The notes under the pieces are model-generated. The model searched no databases. It was not told the DNA's origin and worked only from the letters and a program-made list of their open reading frames with translations. Below, one piece after another: positions 1-8,654 of a stretch of DNA of 64,000 nucleotides (its first letter is position 1; each line of letters starts with the position of its first letter). The position numbers and the translations under genes were made by a program. Location of the stretch: the NCBI GenBank assembly GCA_963770865.1, contig CAVYRD010000011.1, positions 372,001-436,000 of the forward strand, written 5' to 3'. The stretch comes from Miltoncostaea sp963770865. GTDB lineage: Bacteria; Actinomycetota; Thermoleophilia; Miltoncostaeales; Miltoncostaeaceae.

Positions 1-379
1 GGACGTGTGGCGGCGCATGATCCGCGCCCAGGGCGGCGACCCCGACGCGCCGCTGCCCGCGGCCGCGCACGTCGAGGAGGTCCGGGCGGAGCACGACGGC
101 GTCGTGGAGGCCGTGGACGCGATGGCCGTCGGTATCGCGACGGTGCGCCTGGGGGCCGGGCGCACGCGCAAGGAGGACCCCGTGAGCGCGTCGGCGGGGG
201 TGGTGCTGCGCGCCGTGCCCGGCGACCGCGTGCGCGCCGGGCAGGTCCTCGCCGAGCTCCACGCCGACGACCCGAGCCGCATCCCGGCGGGCCGGGAGGC
301 CGTGGCGGGAGCCTTCCGCGTGGGCGGCGCGGCGCCCCTGCCCATCCCGCGCGTGATCGAGCGGGTGGCCGGTGCGTGA
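1..379 (+). CDS. deoA: Pyrimidine-nucleoside (thymidine) phosphorylase, C-terminal part
   Basis: The frame is open from the window edge to a TGA at 377-379, so only about the last 125 residues are present. It shows the phosphorylase motif MIRAQGGDP, then the PYNP C-terminal domain: a VEAVDAMAVGIATVRLGAGR segment, K-x-DP, and an AGVVL..PGDRVRAGQVLAELHA segment typical of that all-beta lobe. The family cleaves thymidine, deoxyuridine or uridine with phosphate to a free base and (deoxy)ribose-1-phosphate in the cytosol. Next on the same strand is a BMP-type nucleoside-binding lipoprotein start; actinobacteria often place deoA beside such transporters, which supports a nucleoside-salvage role. 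The true start lies outside the window. Confidence 0.88.
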   Translation, partial: DVWRRMIRAQGGDPDAPLPAAAHVEEVRAEHDGVVEAVDAMAVGIATVRLGAGRTRKEDPVSASAGVVLRAVPGDRVRAGQVLAELHADDPSRIPAGREAVAGAFRVGGAAPLPIPRVIERVAGA

Positions 380-444
380 GCGGCGGGCCTGCCGGGCATG
401 TCACGGGTGACGCCGGAGGTGTGTCTCCGTCCGACCTTACCCTG

Positions 445-510
445 TATAACGGCCCATCAACTCATCCGGCCGAGCGGACCGACGGGCCGCGACGGGACTA
501 CGAGGAGAGG
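445..510 (+). promoter_or_regulatory. Putative -10 element and ribosome binding site before the lipoprotein remnant
   Basis: TATAAC at 445-450 resembles a -10 hexamer; no convincing -35 is seen. A purine-rich GAGGAGAGG at 502-510 lies just ahead of the ATG at 514 and fits a ribosome binding site. This 130-bp gap after deoA suggests that the lipoprotein gene had its own promoter. Confidence 0.35.
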
Positions 511-513
511 CTC

Positions 514-761
514 ATGAGAGCACCGACGGTGGAAGGCCCTCGCCGGCGCAGTCGTGGCGACCGCGGCCATCGGGCTGATCGCCGCGGGATGCGGCAGCAG
601 TAGCAGCAGCAGCGGCGCCGGCGCCGGCGCCGGCAGTACGGCTACTCGCTGGCGGTGCTCTTCCAGACGCTCCCGTACGTCCTGACGCTCATCGCGGTGG
701 CCGGCGTCATCAAGCGCCCGAGGCCGCCGGCGGCCTCGGCATCCCGTACGTGCGCAGCTAG
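514..761 (+). pseudogene. Collapsed BMP-type ABC transporter: lipoprotein signal peptide joined to permease C-terminus
   Basis: Two unrelated gene ends are joined. From the ATG at 514, after a one-base frame correction near 530, the DNA encodes a lipoprotein signal peptide (WKALAGAVVATAAIGL, lipobox LIAAGC, then a Ser/Gly/Ala-rich linker). At about 636, inside a GGCGCC repeat, the sequence switches frame to a permease tail (YGYSLAVLFQTLPYVLTLIA, then VAGVIKRPRPP). After another one-base slip this ends with the typical IPYVRS and a TAG at 759-761. BMP-family nucleoside importers are encoded as lipoprotein, ATPase, permease, permease, so about 4 kb of a normal operon is missing between the two ends. 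This is either a real deletion or an assembly collapse. It cannot work as read. Confidence 0.7.
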
Positions 762-765
762 CCGC

Positions 766-1089
766 TCACGAGCCCCGGTAGGTGCTGTAGGCCCAGGGGG
801 AGACGAGCAGCGGCACGTGGTGGTGCTCGCCCGGCTCCCTCACGGTGAAGCGGACCGGGACCTCGTCGAGGAAGCCGGCGCCGCCGAACCAGGCGCCGAC
901 CGAGAAGGTCAGCTCGTAGACCCCGGCCGTGAAGGCGTCGCCCTCGAGCAGCGGGGCCGCCGTGCGCCCGTCGGGTCCGGTCACCGCCCGGGCCACCGGC
1001 GCGCCGTCGCGGGCGACCGTCACCGCGACGCCCGCCGCCGGTCGGCCGCGGGAGGTGTCGAGGACGTGGGTCGTGAGCCGGCCGCTCAC
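766..1089 (-). CDS. uraH: 5-hydroxyisourate hydrolase (transthyretin-like)
   Basis: This 107-residue protein has the normal length for the family. It opens with GRLTTHVLDTSRGRPAAGV (the N-terminal HVLD..xGxPA motif) and ends in the diagnostic YRGS tetrapeptide; an internal HHHVPLLVSP carries the conserved C-terminal histidine region. The enzyme hydrolyses 5-hydroxyisourate, the unstable product of urate oxidase, to OHCU. Its ATG overlaps the urate oxidase stop by 4 bp (ATGA), so the two are translationally coupled as one minus-strand operon divergent from the xanthine dehydrogenase genes. Confidence 0.95.
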   Translation of the reverse strand: MSGRLTTHVLDTSRGRPAAGVAVTVARDGAPVARAVTGPDGRTAAPLLEGDAFTAGVYELTFSVGAWFGGAGFLDEVPVRFTVREPGEHHHVPLLVSPWAYSTYRGS

Positions 1090-1961
1090 CGGCGCACGGC
1101 GAGGGTGATCGTGCCCTGGGCCGGGAAGGGATCGGTGAACACGCCCTCCACCACCGGGTCGCGGGTCATGTTGCGGGCGTCGAAGGCCACGTCGGCGAGG
1201 CCGCGGAAGCGCTCCAGCAGCCGCTCGCCCATCGCGTGCACCAGGTGCTGGATCGACTCGCTCACCAGGTCGGCGAACACGGCGGCGCAGACGTCGCGCA
1301 CCTGCTCGGCGTCCACGTAGCGGGCCGGGTCGGCGCCGAGGGCGTCCGCCGGGTCGGCGTAGCGCCAGCCCACGTCGAGGGCGATGTAGAGCGGCCGGTC
1401 GCGGCGGTCGGGGAGGGTGGTGTAGCCGTCGCGCACGAAGGCGGTGAACGCGCTGCCGGTGGGCTTCAGCAGGGCCATGCCCCGCCGCCCGGCGCGCAGG
1501 GCGGTGACGCCGATGCCCTCGCCGTCGCGCTCGAGGCGCATCTCCGCCACCGCGTGGTCGCCGGGGGCGCGCGCGAGCAGCACGTCGCCGTGCCCGGCCG
1601 GGACGAAGCGGATCTCCTCGCCCTCCACGCGCAGCGACTCCATCTGGGGGTAGCCGCCGAGCAGGTGGCCGCCCAGGTGGCGCAGCAGGCTCTCCAGCGT
1701 CGACCCCGACCAGGATCCGGTCTCGCGCAGGATGAGGTTCTTCATGCTGTCGGTGGCGACGACCATCGAGTTGTCGCCCTCGGTGTACGCCGGCAGGAAG
1801 TTGTCACCGAAGACCTCGACGGTCACGGTCGCCGCGAACAGGGCGTTCGAGCGCCCGGTGACGCCGGACTCGGGGATGCCGGGGAGGCCCGCGAGCGGCG
1901 CGGCGTGGTGCCGGTAGACGGGCACCTGCGCCTTGCCGTACGTGATCTCGTAGCGCGGCAT
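1086..1961 (-). CDS. uox: Urate oxidase (uricase)
   Basis: With the ATG at 1961 (MPRYEITYGKAQVPVYR) the protein is about 291 residues, close to the usual 290-330. The T-fold family features are present: N-terminal YGK with the catalytic lysine, ATDSMKNLILRE (catalytic Thr and Asp region), and the second-repeat SIQHLVHAMGERLLERF. The enzyme oxidises urate with O2 to 5-hydroxyisourate and H2O2 without a cofactor. An upstream in-frame start at 1997 would add 12 residues unlike any uricase, so it was not used. A possible -10 (TACGAT on the minus strand, 1970-1975) lies 8 nt before the ATG. It overlaps the -10 of the divergent dehydrogenase operon. Confidence 0.95.
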   Translation of the reverse strand: MPRYEITYGKAQVPVYRHHAAPLAGLPGIPESGVTGRSNALFAATVTVEVFGDNFLPAYTEGDNSMVVATDSMKNLILRETGSWSGSTLESLLRHLGGHLLGGYPQMESLRVEGEEIRFVPAGHGDVLLARAPGDHAVAEMRLERDGEGIGVTALRAGRRGMALLKPTGSAFTAFVRDGYTTLPDRRDRPLYIALDVGWRYADPADALGADPARYVDAEQVRDVCAAVFADLVSESIQHLVHAMGERLLERFRGLADVAFDARNMTRDPVVEGVFTDPFPAQGTITLAVRR

Positions 1962-1969
1962 CGCGGGGC

Positions 1970-1979
1970 ATCGTATCCT
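1970..1979. promoter_or_regulatory. Overlapping divergent -10 elements between uox and the xanthine dehydrogenase operon
   Basis: On the plus strand TATCCT (1974-1979) ends 7 nt before the TTG at 1987. On the minus strand TACGAT (1970-1975) ends 8 nt before the ATG at 1961. The two hexamers overlap. Only 25 bp separate the start codons, so both transcripts would be leaderless or nearly so, and the two halves of urate metabolism would be controlled from one site. Confidence 0.45.
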
Positions 1980-1986
1980 CCCGCAC

Positions 1987-2853
1987 TTGGAGGCCACGCT
2001 TCAGCCACGGGACCTCGCCGACGCGCTATCCGCGCGCGCAGCGCACCCCGGGGTGCTCCCGCTGGCCGGCGGGACCGACCTCATGGTCGACCTGAACTTC
2101 GACCGCCGCCGGCCCGAGCGGATCATGGACCTCAACCGGGTGCGCGAGCTCGACGCCTGGGAGCGCGACGGCGACGAGCTGGTGATCGGCGCCGGGGTCA
2201 CCCACACGCGCCTGGTGGACGAGCTCGCCGGGGACGCCCCGGGCCTGGCGATCGCGGCGCGCAGCATCGGATCGCCGCAGATCCGCAACCGCGGGACGGT
2301 CGGCGGCAACATCGCGACGGCCTCGCCGGCCGGCGACGTGCTGCCGCCCCTGATCGCCGCGGACGCGACGGTGGAGCTGGCGAGCGCCGCGGGCGCGCGC
2401 AGCGTCCCCCTCGCCGGAGTTCTGCACCGGCCCGAAGCGCAACGTGCTGGCCGACACCGAGCTGATCACGGCGGTGCGCGTCCCGGCGGCCCGCGGGCCC
2501 CAGCAGTTCGCCAAGGTCGGCCCGCGCAACGCGATGGTGATCGCGGTCTGCTCGCTCGCGCTGCAACTCGACCCGGTGGAGCGACGCGTCGGGCGCGGCC
2601 ATCGGGTCGGCGGCGCCGACGGTGATCCGCGCCGAGGAGGCCGAGCGCTTCCTGGAGGCTGCCCTGGAGGAGGCCGGGCTGTGGGACCGGCCGGGGCCGG
2701 TGCCCGAGGCCGGTGGCGGCGCGCTTCGGCGAGCTGGTCGGGGCCGCGGCGCGTCCGATCGACGACGTGCGCGGCAGCGCGGCCTACCGCCGCCACGCCC
2801 TCGCCGTGCTCGCGCGGCGCACGCTGGGGTGGTGCCGGGAGGCGGCGGCGTGA
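1987..2853 (+). CDS. Xanthine dehydrogenase, FAD-binding subunit (frameshifted as read)
   Basis: This is a CoxM/PucC-type flavoprotein subunit that passes electrons from the Fe-S subunit to NAD+. From the TTG at 1987 it reads PLAGGTDLMVDLN (FAD loop), then IGSPQIRNRGTVGGNIATAS (the R-N-RGTVGGN flavin motif). The frame then breaks at about 2416, 2592 and 2712; removing one G at each site restores a continuous protein (EFCTGPKRNVLADTELITAV; VIRAEEAERFLEAALEEAG; the end FGELVGAAARPIDDVRGSAA). The corrected product is about 287 residues, normal for the family. The stop overlaps the GTG of the Fe-S subunit. I think the indels are sequence errors, because no substitutions or stops accompany them. 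Confidence 0.82.
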
Positions 2854-3325
2854 AGCTGACGCTGACCGTCAACGGCGAGCTCGCACGAGGTCGACTCGAT
2901 CTGGGAGGGCGAGAGCCTGCTCTACGTGCTGCGCGAGCGGCTCGGCCTGGCGGGCGCGAAGAACGCCTGCGAGCAGGGCGAGTGCGGCTCGTGCTCGGTG
3001 ATGCTCGACGACGTGCTGGTCTGCAGCTGCCTCGTCCTGGCCCGCCAGGCGCAGGACCGCGCGGTGGTGACGGTCGAGGGCCTCGCGCCCGCGCACGACG
3101 TCGGCGTGGTGCAGCAGGCCTTCATCGAGAGCGGCGCGGTGCAGTGCGGCTTCTGCACGCCCGGGCCTGATCGTGGCCGCCGAGGACCTGCTGCGCCGCC
3201 GCCCGGCGCCCGACGACGGGGAGATCCGGGAGGCGCTCGCCGGCAACCTCTGCCGCTGCACCGGCTACGAGAAGATCCTCGACGCGGTGCGGCTGGCGTC
3301 GGCGCGGCTCGGGGCGCTCGGCTGA
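2850..3325 (+). CDS. Xanthine dehydrogenase, [2Fe-2S] subunit (frameshifted as read)
   Basis: A CoxS/PucE-type subunit of about 157 residues starting at the GTG at 2850 (MKLTLTVNGEL). Both Fe-S clusters are visible: CEQGECGSC plus a downstream Cys for the plant-ferredoxin-type cluster, and QCGFCTPG with NLCRCTGY for the second. Extra bases at about 2883 and 3163-3165 (CCCGGGCCTG where CCC GGC CTG is expected) break the frame; with them removed it runs through DLLRRRPAPDDGEIREALAG to TGA at 3323-3325. It carries electrons from the molybdenum centre to FAD. It is coupled by overlap to the FAD subunit gene before it and the deaminase gene after it. Confidence 0.85.
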
Positions 3326-4680
3326 GCGGGCCGCTCCTCATCGACGGCTGCGCCGTCGCCACGGTCAACGCCCTCGGCACCGAGCACGCCGAGGGCTGGG
3401 TGCTGGTCGAGGGCGCCGCGCATCGCGGCCGTCGGCTCCGGCGCGCCGCCGCCGCTGCCCGAGGGCGGGCGGCGCATCGACGGCCGCGGCCGGCTGGCCA
3501 CGCCCGGGCCTGGTCAACTGCCACCACCACCTCTACCAGTGGGCGACACGGGGGCTGGCCCAGGACGCGGACCTCTTCGGCTGGCTCACCACGCTCTACC
3601 CGCGCTGGGCGCGCATGGACGCCGAGATCGTCTACGACGCGGCCCGGGCGGCCCTGGCCGCGCTCGCGGTGTCGGGCTGCTCGACCAGCACCGACCACCA
3701 CTACCTGTTCCCGCGCGCCGCCGGCGAGCTGCTGGAGCCGTCGATCCGCGCGGCCGCCGGGCTCGGGCTGCGCTTCCACCCCTGCCGCGGCTCGATGGAC
3801 CTCGGCGCCTCGCAGGGCGGCCTGCCGCCGGACGAGGTGGTCGAGGACCGCGACGCCGTCCTCGGCGGCCACCGAGGCGGCCATCGACCGCTGGCACGAC
3901 CCCGCGCCCGGGGCGATGCTGCGGATCGCCGTCGGCCCGTGCTCGCCGTTCTCGGTCACCGAGGGCCTGATGACCGAGTCGGCCGCCCTCGCCCGGCGCC
4001 GCGGCGTGCGGCTCCACACCCACCTCGCCGAGACGATCGACGAGGAGCGGTTCTGCCGGGAGCGCTTCGGCGTGCGCCCGGTGGAGTACCTGGACCGCCT
4101 GGACTGGCTCGGGCCGGACGTCTGGCTGGCCCACTGCGTGCACCTGTCCGGGCACCGAGGTCGCGCGGCTCGGCGCCACGGGCACCGGGGTGGCGCACTG
4201 CCCCTCCTCCAACGGCCGCCTCGGCTCGGGCATCGCGCCGGCCGCCGACCTGGTGGCGGCCGGCGTCGCCGTGGGCCTCGGCGTGGACGGCGCGGCGTCC
4301 AACGAGGCCGGCGAGCTCGGCCTCGAGCTGCGCGAGGCGCTGCTGGTGGCGCGCCTGCGCGGCGGCCCGGCCGCGATGACGGCGCGCACGGCGCTGGCGC
4401 TCGGGACGATCCACGGCGCCCGGCTGCCTCGGCCGCGAGGACGAGATCGGCTCGCTGGAGCCCGGAAAGCGCGCGGACATCGCCCTCTGGCGGGTCGACG
4501 GCCCCGGCCAGGCGGGCATCGCCGACCCGGTGGCGGCGCTGGTCCTGGGCCCGCCGCGGCCGGTGGAGCACCTGCTGGTGGGCGGCGCCCCGGTGGTGGA
4601 GGACGGGCCGCCTGCTGACGGCCGACGCGGACGAGGTCGCCCGCGGGGCGGCGTCGGCCAGCGCGAGGCTGGCGGCGTGA
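3322..4680 (+). CDS. 8-oxoguanine deaminase-like amidohydrolase (frameshifted as read)
   Basis: This amidohydrolase-superfamily (TIM-barrel) protein of about 450 residues resembles 8-oxoguanine deaminases. Metal-site motifs in order are NCHHHLYQ, HTHLAETIDEERFC, LAHCVHLS and VDGAASNEAGEL; family-typical runs include ARMDAEIVYDAA, TSTDHHYLFPRAA, RGSMDLGASQGGLPPDE and AHCPSSNGRLGSGIAP. It would convert 8-oxoguanine to urate, feeding urate oxidase. Single extra bases at about 3418, 3507, 3864, 4151, 4427 and 4607 split it into pieces. No ATG/GTG fits the N-terminus; a CTG at 3322 overlapping the previous stop (CTGA) is the only candidate start. The stop overlaps the next GTG. Confidence 0.82.
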   Translation: MSGPLLIDGCAVATVNALGTEHAEGWVLVEGAAHRGRRLRRAAAAARGRAAHRRPRPAGHARAWSTATTTSTSGRHGGWPRTRTSSAGSPRSTRAGRAWTPRSSTTRPGRPWPRSRCRAARPAPTTTTCSRAPPASCWSRRSARPPGSGCASTPAAARWTSAPRRAACRRTRWSRTATPSSAATEAAIDRWHDPAPGAMLRIAVGPCSPFSVTEGLMTESAALARRRGVRLHTHLAETIDEERFCRERFGVRPVEYLDRLDWLGPDVWLAHCVHLSGHRGRAARRHGHRGGALPLLQRPPRLGHRAGRRPGGGRRRRGPRRGRRGVQRGRRARPRAARGAAGGAPARRPGRDDGAHGAGARDDPRRPAASAARTRSARWSPESARTSPSGGSTAPARRASPTRWRRWSWARRGRWSTCWWAAPRWWRTGRLLTADADEVARGAASASARLAA

Positions 4681-6859
4681 GCACCACCCGGACCCTCCCG
4701 CTCGGGCGCATCGGCGAGAGCGTCCTGCGCGAGGACGGCCGGCCCAAGGTGCGCGGCGAGTTCGCCTACGCCTCCGACCTCCACGCCGACGGGATGCTGT
4801 GGGGCGCCACCCTGCGGAGCCCGCACCCGAGCGCCCGCATCCTGGGCGTCGACCTCGGCCCGGCGCTCGCGCATCCCGGGGGTGCGGGCGGTGCTCACCC
4901 ACGCCGACGTGCCCGGGCGCCCGACGTTCGGCATGGAGATCGCCGACCAGCCGGTGCTGCGCGATCGACCGGGTCCGCTACCAGGGCGAGCCGGTCGCGA
5001 TCGTCGCCGCCGACCACCCCGAGACCGCCCGCCGGGCGGCCGCCGCGATCGCGGTCGACTACGCCCCCGAGGAGCCGCTCACCGACGCCGAGGCGGCCCT
5101 CGCCGACGGCGCGCCGGCCCTGCACCCGGGCGGCAACCTGCTGCGGCGCGTGGACATCGTCACGGCGACCCCGACGCCGAGGCCGAGGTGGTCGTGCGCG
5201 GCGAGTACGAGGTCGGGATGCAGGACCAGGCCTTCCTCGGCCCCGAGGCCGCGCTCGCGATCCCGGCCGAGGACGGCGGCGTCGACCTCCACATCGCCAC
5301 CCAGTGGCTGCACGTCGACCAGGGCCAGGTGGCCGCCAGCCTGGGCCTGCCGCTCGCGCTCACGCGCCTGCACCTGTCGGGCGTCGGCGGGGCCTTCGGC
5401 GGGCGCGAGGACCTCTCGATGCAGGTCCACGTGGCGATGCTGGCGCTCCACACTCGCCGGCCGGTGAAGATGTCCTACTCGCGCGAGGAGTCGTTCTTCG
5501 GCCACGTCCACCGCCACCCGGCGCGGATGGCCTACGAGCACGGCGCCGGCCGCGACGGGCGCCTGGTCTACGTGCGGGCCCGCATCGTGCTCGACGGCGG
5601 CGCCTACGCCTCGAGCAGCACGGCGGTGGTCGCCAACGCGGCGACCTTCGCCTGCGGCCCCTACGAGGTGCCGAACGCGCGCATCGACGCGGCCGTCGCC
5701 TACAGCAACAACCCGCCCTGCGGCGCGATGCGCGGCTTCGGCGCGGTGCAGGTGGCCTTCGCCCACGAGTCGCAGATGGACCGCCTGGCCGAGGCCGTCG
5801 GCCTCGACCCCTACGAGATCCGCCTGCGCAACGCGATGTCCACCGGATCACGTCTGCCGACCGGCCAGGTCGTCGACGGGCCCGCCCCGGTGCGCGAGCT
5901 GCTGGAGGGGCTGCGCGCCATGCCGATGCCGCCCGACGTGGCGCCCACCGACCCGCGCGACCTGCCGGGCGGCGTCTCCAACAGCACGCACGGCGAGGAC
6001 ACCCGCCGCGGCGTCGGCGTCGCGGTCGGCTTCAAGAACATCGCCTTCGCGGAGGGCTTCGACGACTTCTCGACGGCCCGCGTGCGCGTGTCGCGCGACG
6101 TCGACGGGCTCCTGGTGGAGATCCACACCGCGGCGGCGGAGGTGGGGCAGGGGCTGAGCACGGTGATCGCCCAGATCGCCCGCACCGAGCTCGGCGTCGA
6201 GCGCGTGCGCGTGCTTCCCGCCGACACGTCGGTCGGCTCGGCCGGCAGCACGTCGGCCTCCCGCCAGACCTGGATGAGCGGCGGCGCCGTCCAGCTCGCC
6301 TGCTCTCGCCTGCGTCCGCGGCTGGAGGAGGTCGACCCGATGGGCCCGATCGAGGAGACGGCCGTCTACCGCCACCGGCCGACCGAGCCGCTCGGGCCCG
6401 CCGGGCAGGGCGACTCGCTCGTGGCCCTCGCCTTCGCCGCCCACCGGGCCGTCTGTGACGTCGACCGCGAGCTCGGCCTGGTGCGCGCCGTCGAGGTCGC
6501 CACCACGCAGGACGTGGGGCGCGTCATGAACCCGCTGGCCCTCGAGGGGCAGATCCAGGGCGGCATCGCCCAGGGGCTCGGCCTGGCGCTGATGGAGGAG
6601 ATCCAGCTCCAGGACGGCCGCGTGCGCAACGCGTCGTTCACGGACTACCTGATCCCGACCACCCTCGACATGCCGCCGGTGCGGATGGCGATCCACGAGA
6701 CGCCGCACCCGCACGCGCCCTACGGGCTCAACGGGGTGGGGGAGATGCCGACCATCGCCTCGACCCCGGCCATCGTGGCCGCCGTACGCGCCGCCACCGG
6801 CCGGCCGCTGTCGCGCGTGCCCCTGCGCCCCGGCGACGTGGCCGGCGTTCGACCGGTGA
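4677..6859 (+). CDS. Xanthine dehydrogenase, molybdenum-binding subunit
   Basis: This is a CoxL/PucD-type large subunit that hydroxylates hypoxanthine or xanthine at the Mo-pterin centre. From the GTG at 4677 the start reads RIGESVLREDGRPKVRGEF. Indels at about 4870 and 4962 (extra G) and 5163 (missing C) disrupt the first 160 residues; everything after 5164 is clean. Visible motifs are GGAFGGRED, CGAMRGFGAVQ, EVGQGLSTVIAQIARTEL and NGVGEMPTIASTP, the last holding the catalytic Glu. As read, the frame runs on into uraD. Removing one G at 6847 gives RPGDVAGFDR followed by a TGA at 6857-6859, so the fusion is probably artificial. Corrected length is about 727 residues. Confidence 0.88.
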
Positions 6860-7338
6860 GCGCAGACGGCCGCGCCGCCTTCCTCGCGCGCTACGGCCAC
6901 GTGGCCGACGGCTCGCCGTGGGTGGCCGAGGCCGCGTGGGAGCGGGACCCCGGCGATGACCCGGCCGCGATCGCCGACGCCTTCGGCAGGGCCGTGCGGG
7001 AGGCGCCGGCCGAGCGCCAGCTCGCGCTGATCCGCGCCCACCCGGACCTGGCGGGCCGCGCCGCCCTGGCGGGCGAGCTCACGGCCGAGTCGGCCGCCGA
7101 GCAGGCCTCGGCGGGCCTCGACCGCCTGATCCCGGCCGACCTGGACCGCATCACGGCCCTGAACGCCGCCTACGCCGAGCGCTTCGGCTTCCCGTTCGTC
7201 ATCCGCGTGGCGGGGCGGTCCGTGGCCGAGATCATCTCGGCCTGGGAGCGCCGCCTCGGCCAGGACGCCGACGCCGAGCGGGCGACGGCCATCGACGAGA
7301 TCGCCCAGATCATCGCCCTGCGGGTCGCGGCCGCGTGA
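6856..7338 (+). CDS. uraD: OHCU decarboxylase
   Basis: A 160-residue protein from the GTG at 6856 (MSADGRAAFLARYGHVADGSPW). It carries family motifs SPWVAEAAW, QLALIRAHPDLAGRA (catalytic His in HPDL), SAAEQASAGLD and FVIRVAGRSVAEI. It decarboxylates 2-oxo-4-hydroxy-4-carboxy-5-ureidoimidazoline to S-allantoin, the step after UraH. The start overlaps the inferred stop of the dehydrogenase gene (GTGA). The sequence as given fuses the two frames through an apparent extra G at 6847. Its own stop overlaps the allantoinase GTG in the same manner. Confidence 0.9.
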   Translation: MSADGRAAFLARYGHVADGSPWVAEAAWERDPGDDPAAIADAFGRAVREAPAERQLALIRAHPDLAGRAALAGELTAESAAEQASAGLDRLIPADLDRITALNAAYAERFGFPFVIRVAGRSVAEIISAWERRLGQDADAERATAIDEIAQIIALRVAAA

Positions 7339-8654
7339 GCCACGACCTCGTGGTGCGCGGCGACGAGTGGGACGTGGCGATCGACGACGGACGCGTGGCC
7401 GAGGTGGGGCCCGGCCTCGGCCCCGGCCGGGAGGAGATCGACGCCCGGGGTCTCCTGGTGATGCCAGCGGGGGTCGATCCGCACGTGCACCTCGACGACC
7501 CCGGGCGGGCCTCCTGGGAGGGGTGGGGCTCGGGCACGCGCGCGCTCGCGGCCGGCGGGGTCGCGTGCGCGGTGGACATGCCGCTCAACTCCATCCCGCC
7601 GACGCTCGACGCGGCGTCGTTCGACGCCAAGGTGGAGGCCGCGCGCGGGCGGGCGGCGGTCGACTACGCCCTGTGGGGCGGGCTGGTGCCGGGCGACCTC
7701 GCGCGCATGGACGCCCTGGCCGAGCGCGGCGTGGTGGGCTTCAAGGCCTTCATGTGCCCGAGCGGGGTGCCCGAGTTCCCGGCCGTCGGCGTCGACGTCC
7801 TCGGACGCGGCATGGAGCGCGCGGCGGCCCTGAGCCTTCCGGTCGCGGTCCACGCCGAGGACCCCGCGATCATCGGGCCGCTCACGGAGCGCGCCCGGGC
7901 CGCGGGGCGCACGGCGATGCGCGACTGGGCCGCCTCGCGGCCGGTGAAGGCGGAGGTCGCGGCCGTGGAGACCGCCCTCGCCCTGGCCGGGGAGGCCGGC
8001 TGCGCGGTGCACCTCGTCCACCTGTCGAGCGCCGAGGCCGTCGACCGGGTCACCGTGGCCCGTGCCACCGGCGTTGACGCCACGTGCGAGGCCTGCCCGC
8101 ACCACCTCGTGCTCGACGCGGACGATGCCGAGCGCATCGGCGCCCTCGCCAAGTGCGCGCCGCCGCTACGATCGGCCGCCGAGCGCGACGCGCTCTGGAA
8201 CAGGGTTGCCGCGGGCGCGGTCGACTGGATCGCCTCGGACCACTCGCCCGGCCCGCCGGAGCTGAAGGAGGGAGCGGACATGTTCGCGGTGTGGGGCGGC
8301 ATCCCGGGTGCGCAGACCACCCTCCCGCTGACGCTGACCCACGGCCCCCGCCACGGCGTGCCCGCCGAGGGCGCGGCCGGCCTGCTCGGCTCCCGCGCGG
8401 CCGCCCGCCTGCGCCTCGGGTCGAAGGGCGCCCTCGAGCCGGGGCGCGACGCGGACATCGCCCTGGTGCTCCTGGACGACCCGTGGCGGCTGCGGCCCGA
8501 GGACCTGCACTACCGGCACCGCGTGTCGCCCTTCGCCGGCGCAGAGCTGACGGCGCGCGTGGTGCGCACCATCCTGCGCGGCGTCACGGCCTTCGCGGAG
8601 GGCCGGCCCTGGGGCACGCCGTCCGGCCGCCTCGTGACCCCGGACGCCCGGTGA
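7335..8654 (+). CDS. allB: Allantoinase
   Basis: A 439-residue cyclic amidohydrolase with the full binuclear zinc set: DPHVHLDDPGR (HxH), GVVGFKAFMCPSG (the carboxylated bridging Lys), AVHAEDP, AVHLVHLSSAEAV and WIASDHSPGP (catalytic Asp). The FMCPSG context after the Lys is typical of allantoinase rather than dihydroorotase or dihydropyrimidinase. It opens the hydantoin ring of allantoin to give allantoate. Start and stop both overlap neighbours in GTGA fashion, so it is an internal gene of the ureide operon. Confidence 0.94.
   Translation: MSHDLVVRGDEWDVAIDDGRVAEVGPGLGPGREEIDARGLLVMPAGVDPHVHLDDPGRASWEGWGSGTRALAAGGVACAVDMPLNSIPPTLDAASFDAKVEAARGRAAVDYALWGGLVPGDLARMDALAERGVVGFKAFMCPSGVPEFPAVGVDVLGRGMERAAALSLPVAVHAEDPAIIGPLTERARAAGRTAMRDWAASRPVKAEVAAVETALALAGEAGCAVHLVHLSSAEAVDRVTVARATGVDATCEACPHHLVLDADDAERIGALAKCAPPLRSAAERDALWNRVAAGAVDWIASDHSPGPPELKEGADMFAVWGGIPGAQTTLPLTLTHGPRHGVPAEGAAGLLGSRAAARLRLGSKGALEPGRDADIALVLLDDPWRLRPEDLHYRHRVSPFAGAELTARVVRTILRGVTAFAEGRPWGTPSGRLVTPDAR

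Noticed and set aside
613..634. GGCGCC tandem run as a coding microsatellite or phase-variable tract
   Set aside because: It lies exactly at the junction of two unrelated gene pieces, so it is better explained as a deletion or assembly junction; a Gly/Ala linker after a lipobox is also ordinary.
2405..5170. Programmed frameshifting in the purine operon
   Set aside because: More than a dozen sites with varied contexts in three consecutive genes are far beyond any known programmed event, and no slippery motif or pseudoknot recurs.
4882..7338. Apparent natural fusion of xanthine dehydrogenase large subunit with OHCU decarboxylase
   Set aside because: Deleting one G at 6847 creates a stop (6857-6859) overlapping a GTG start exactly as at the other junctions in this operon, and the same artefact context (G before TTCGAC) breaks two other genes.
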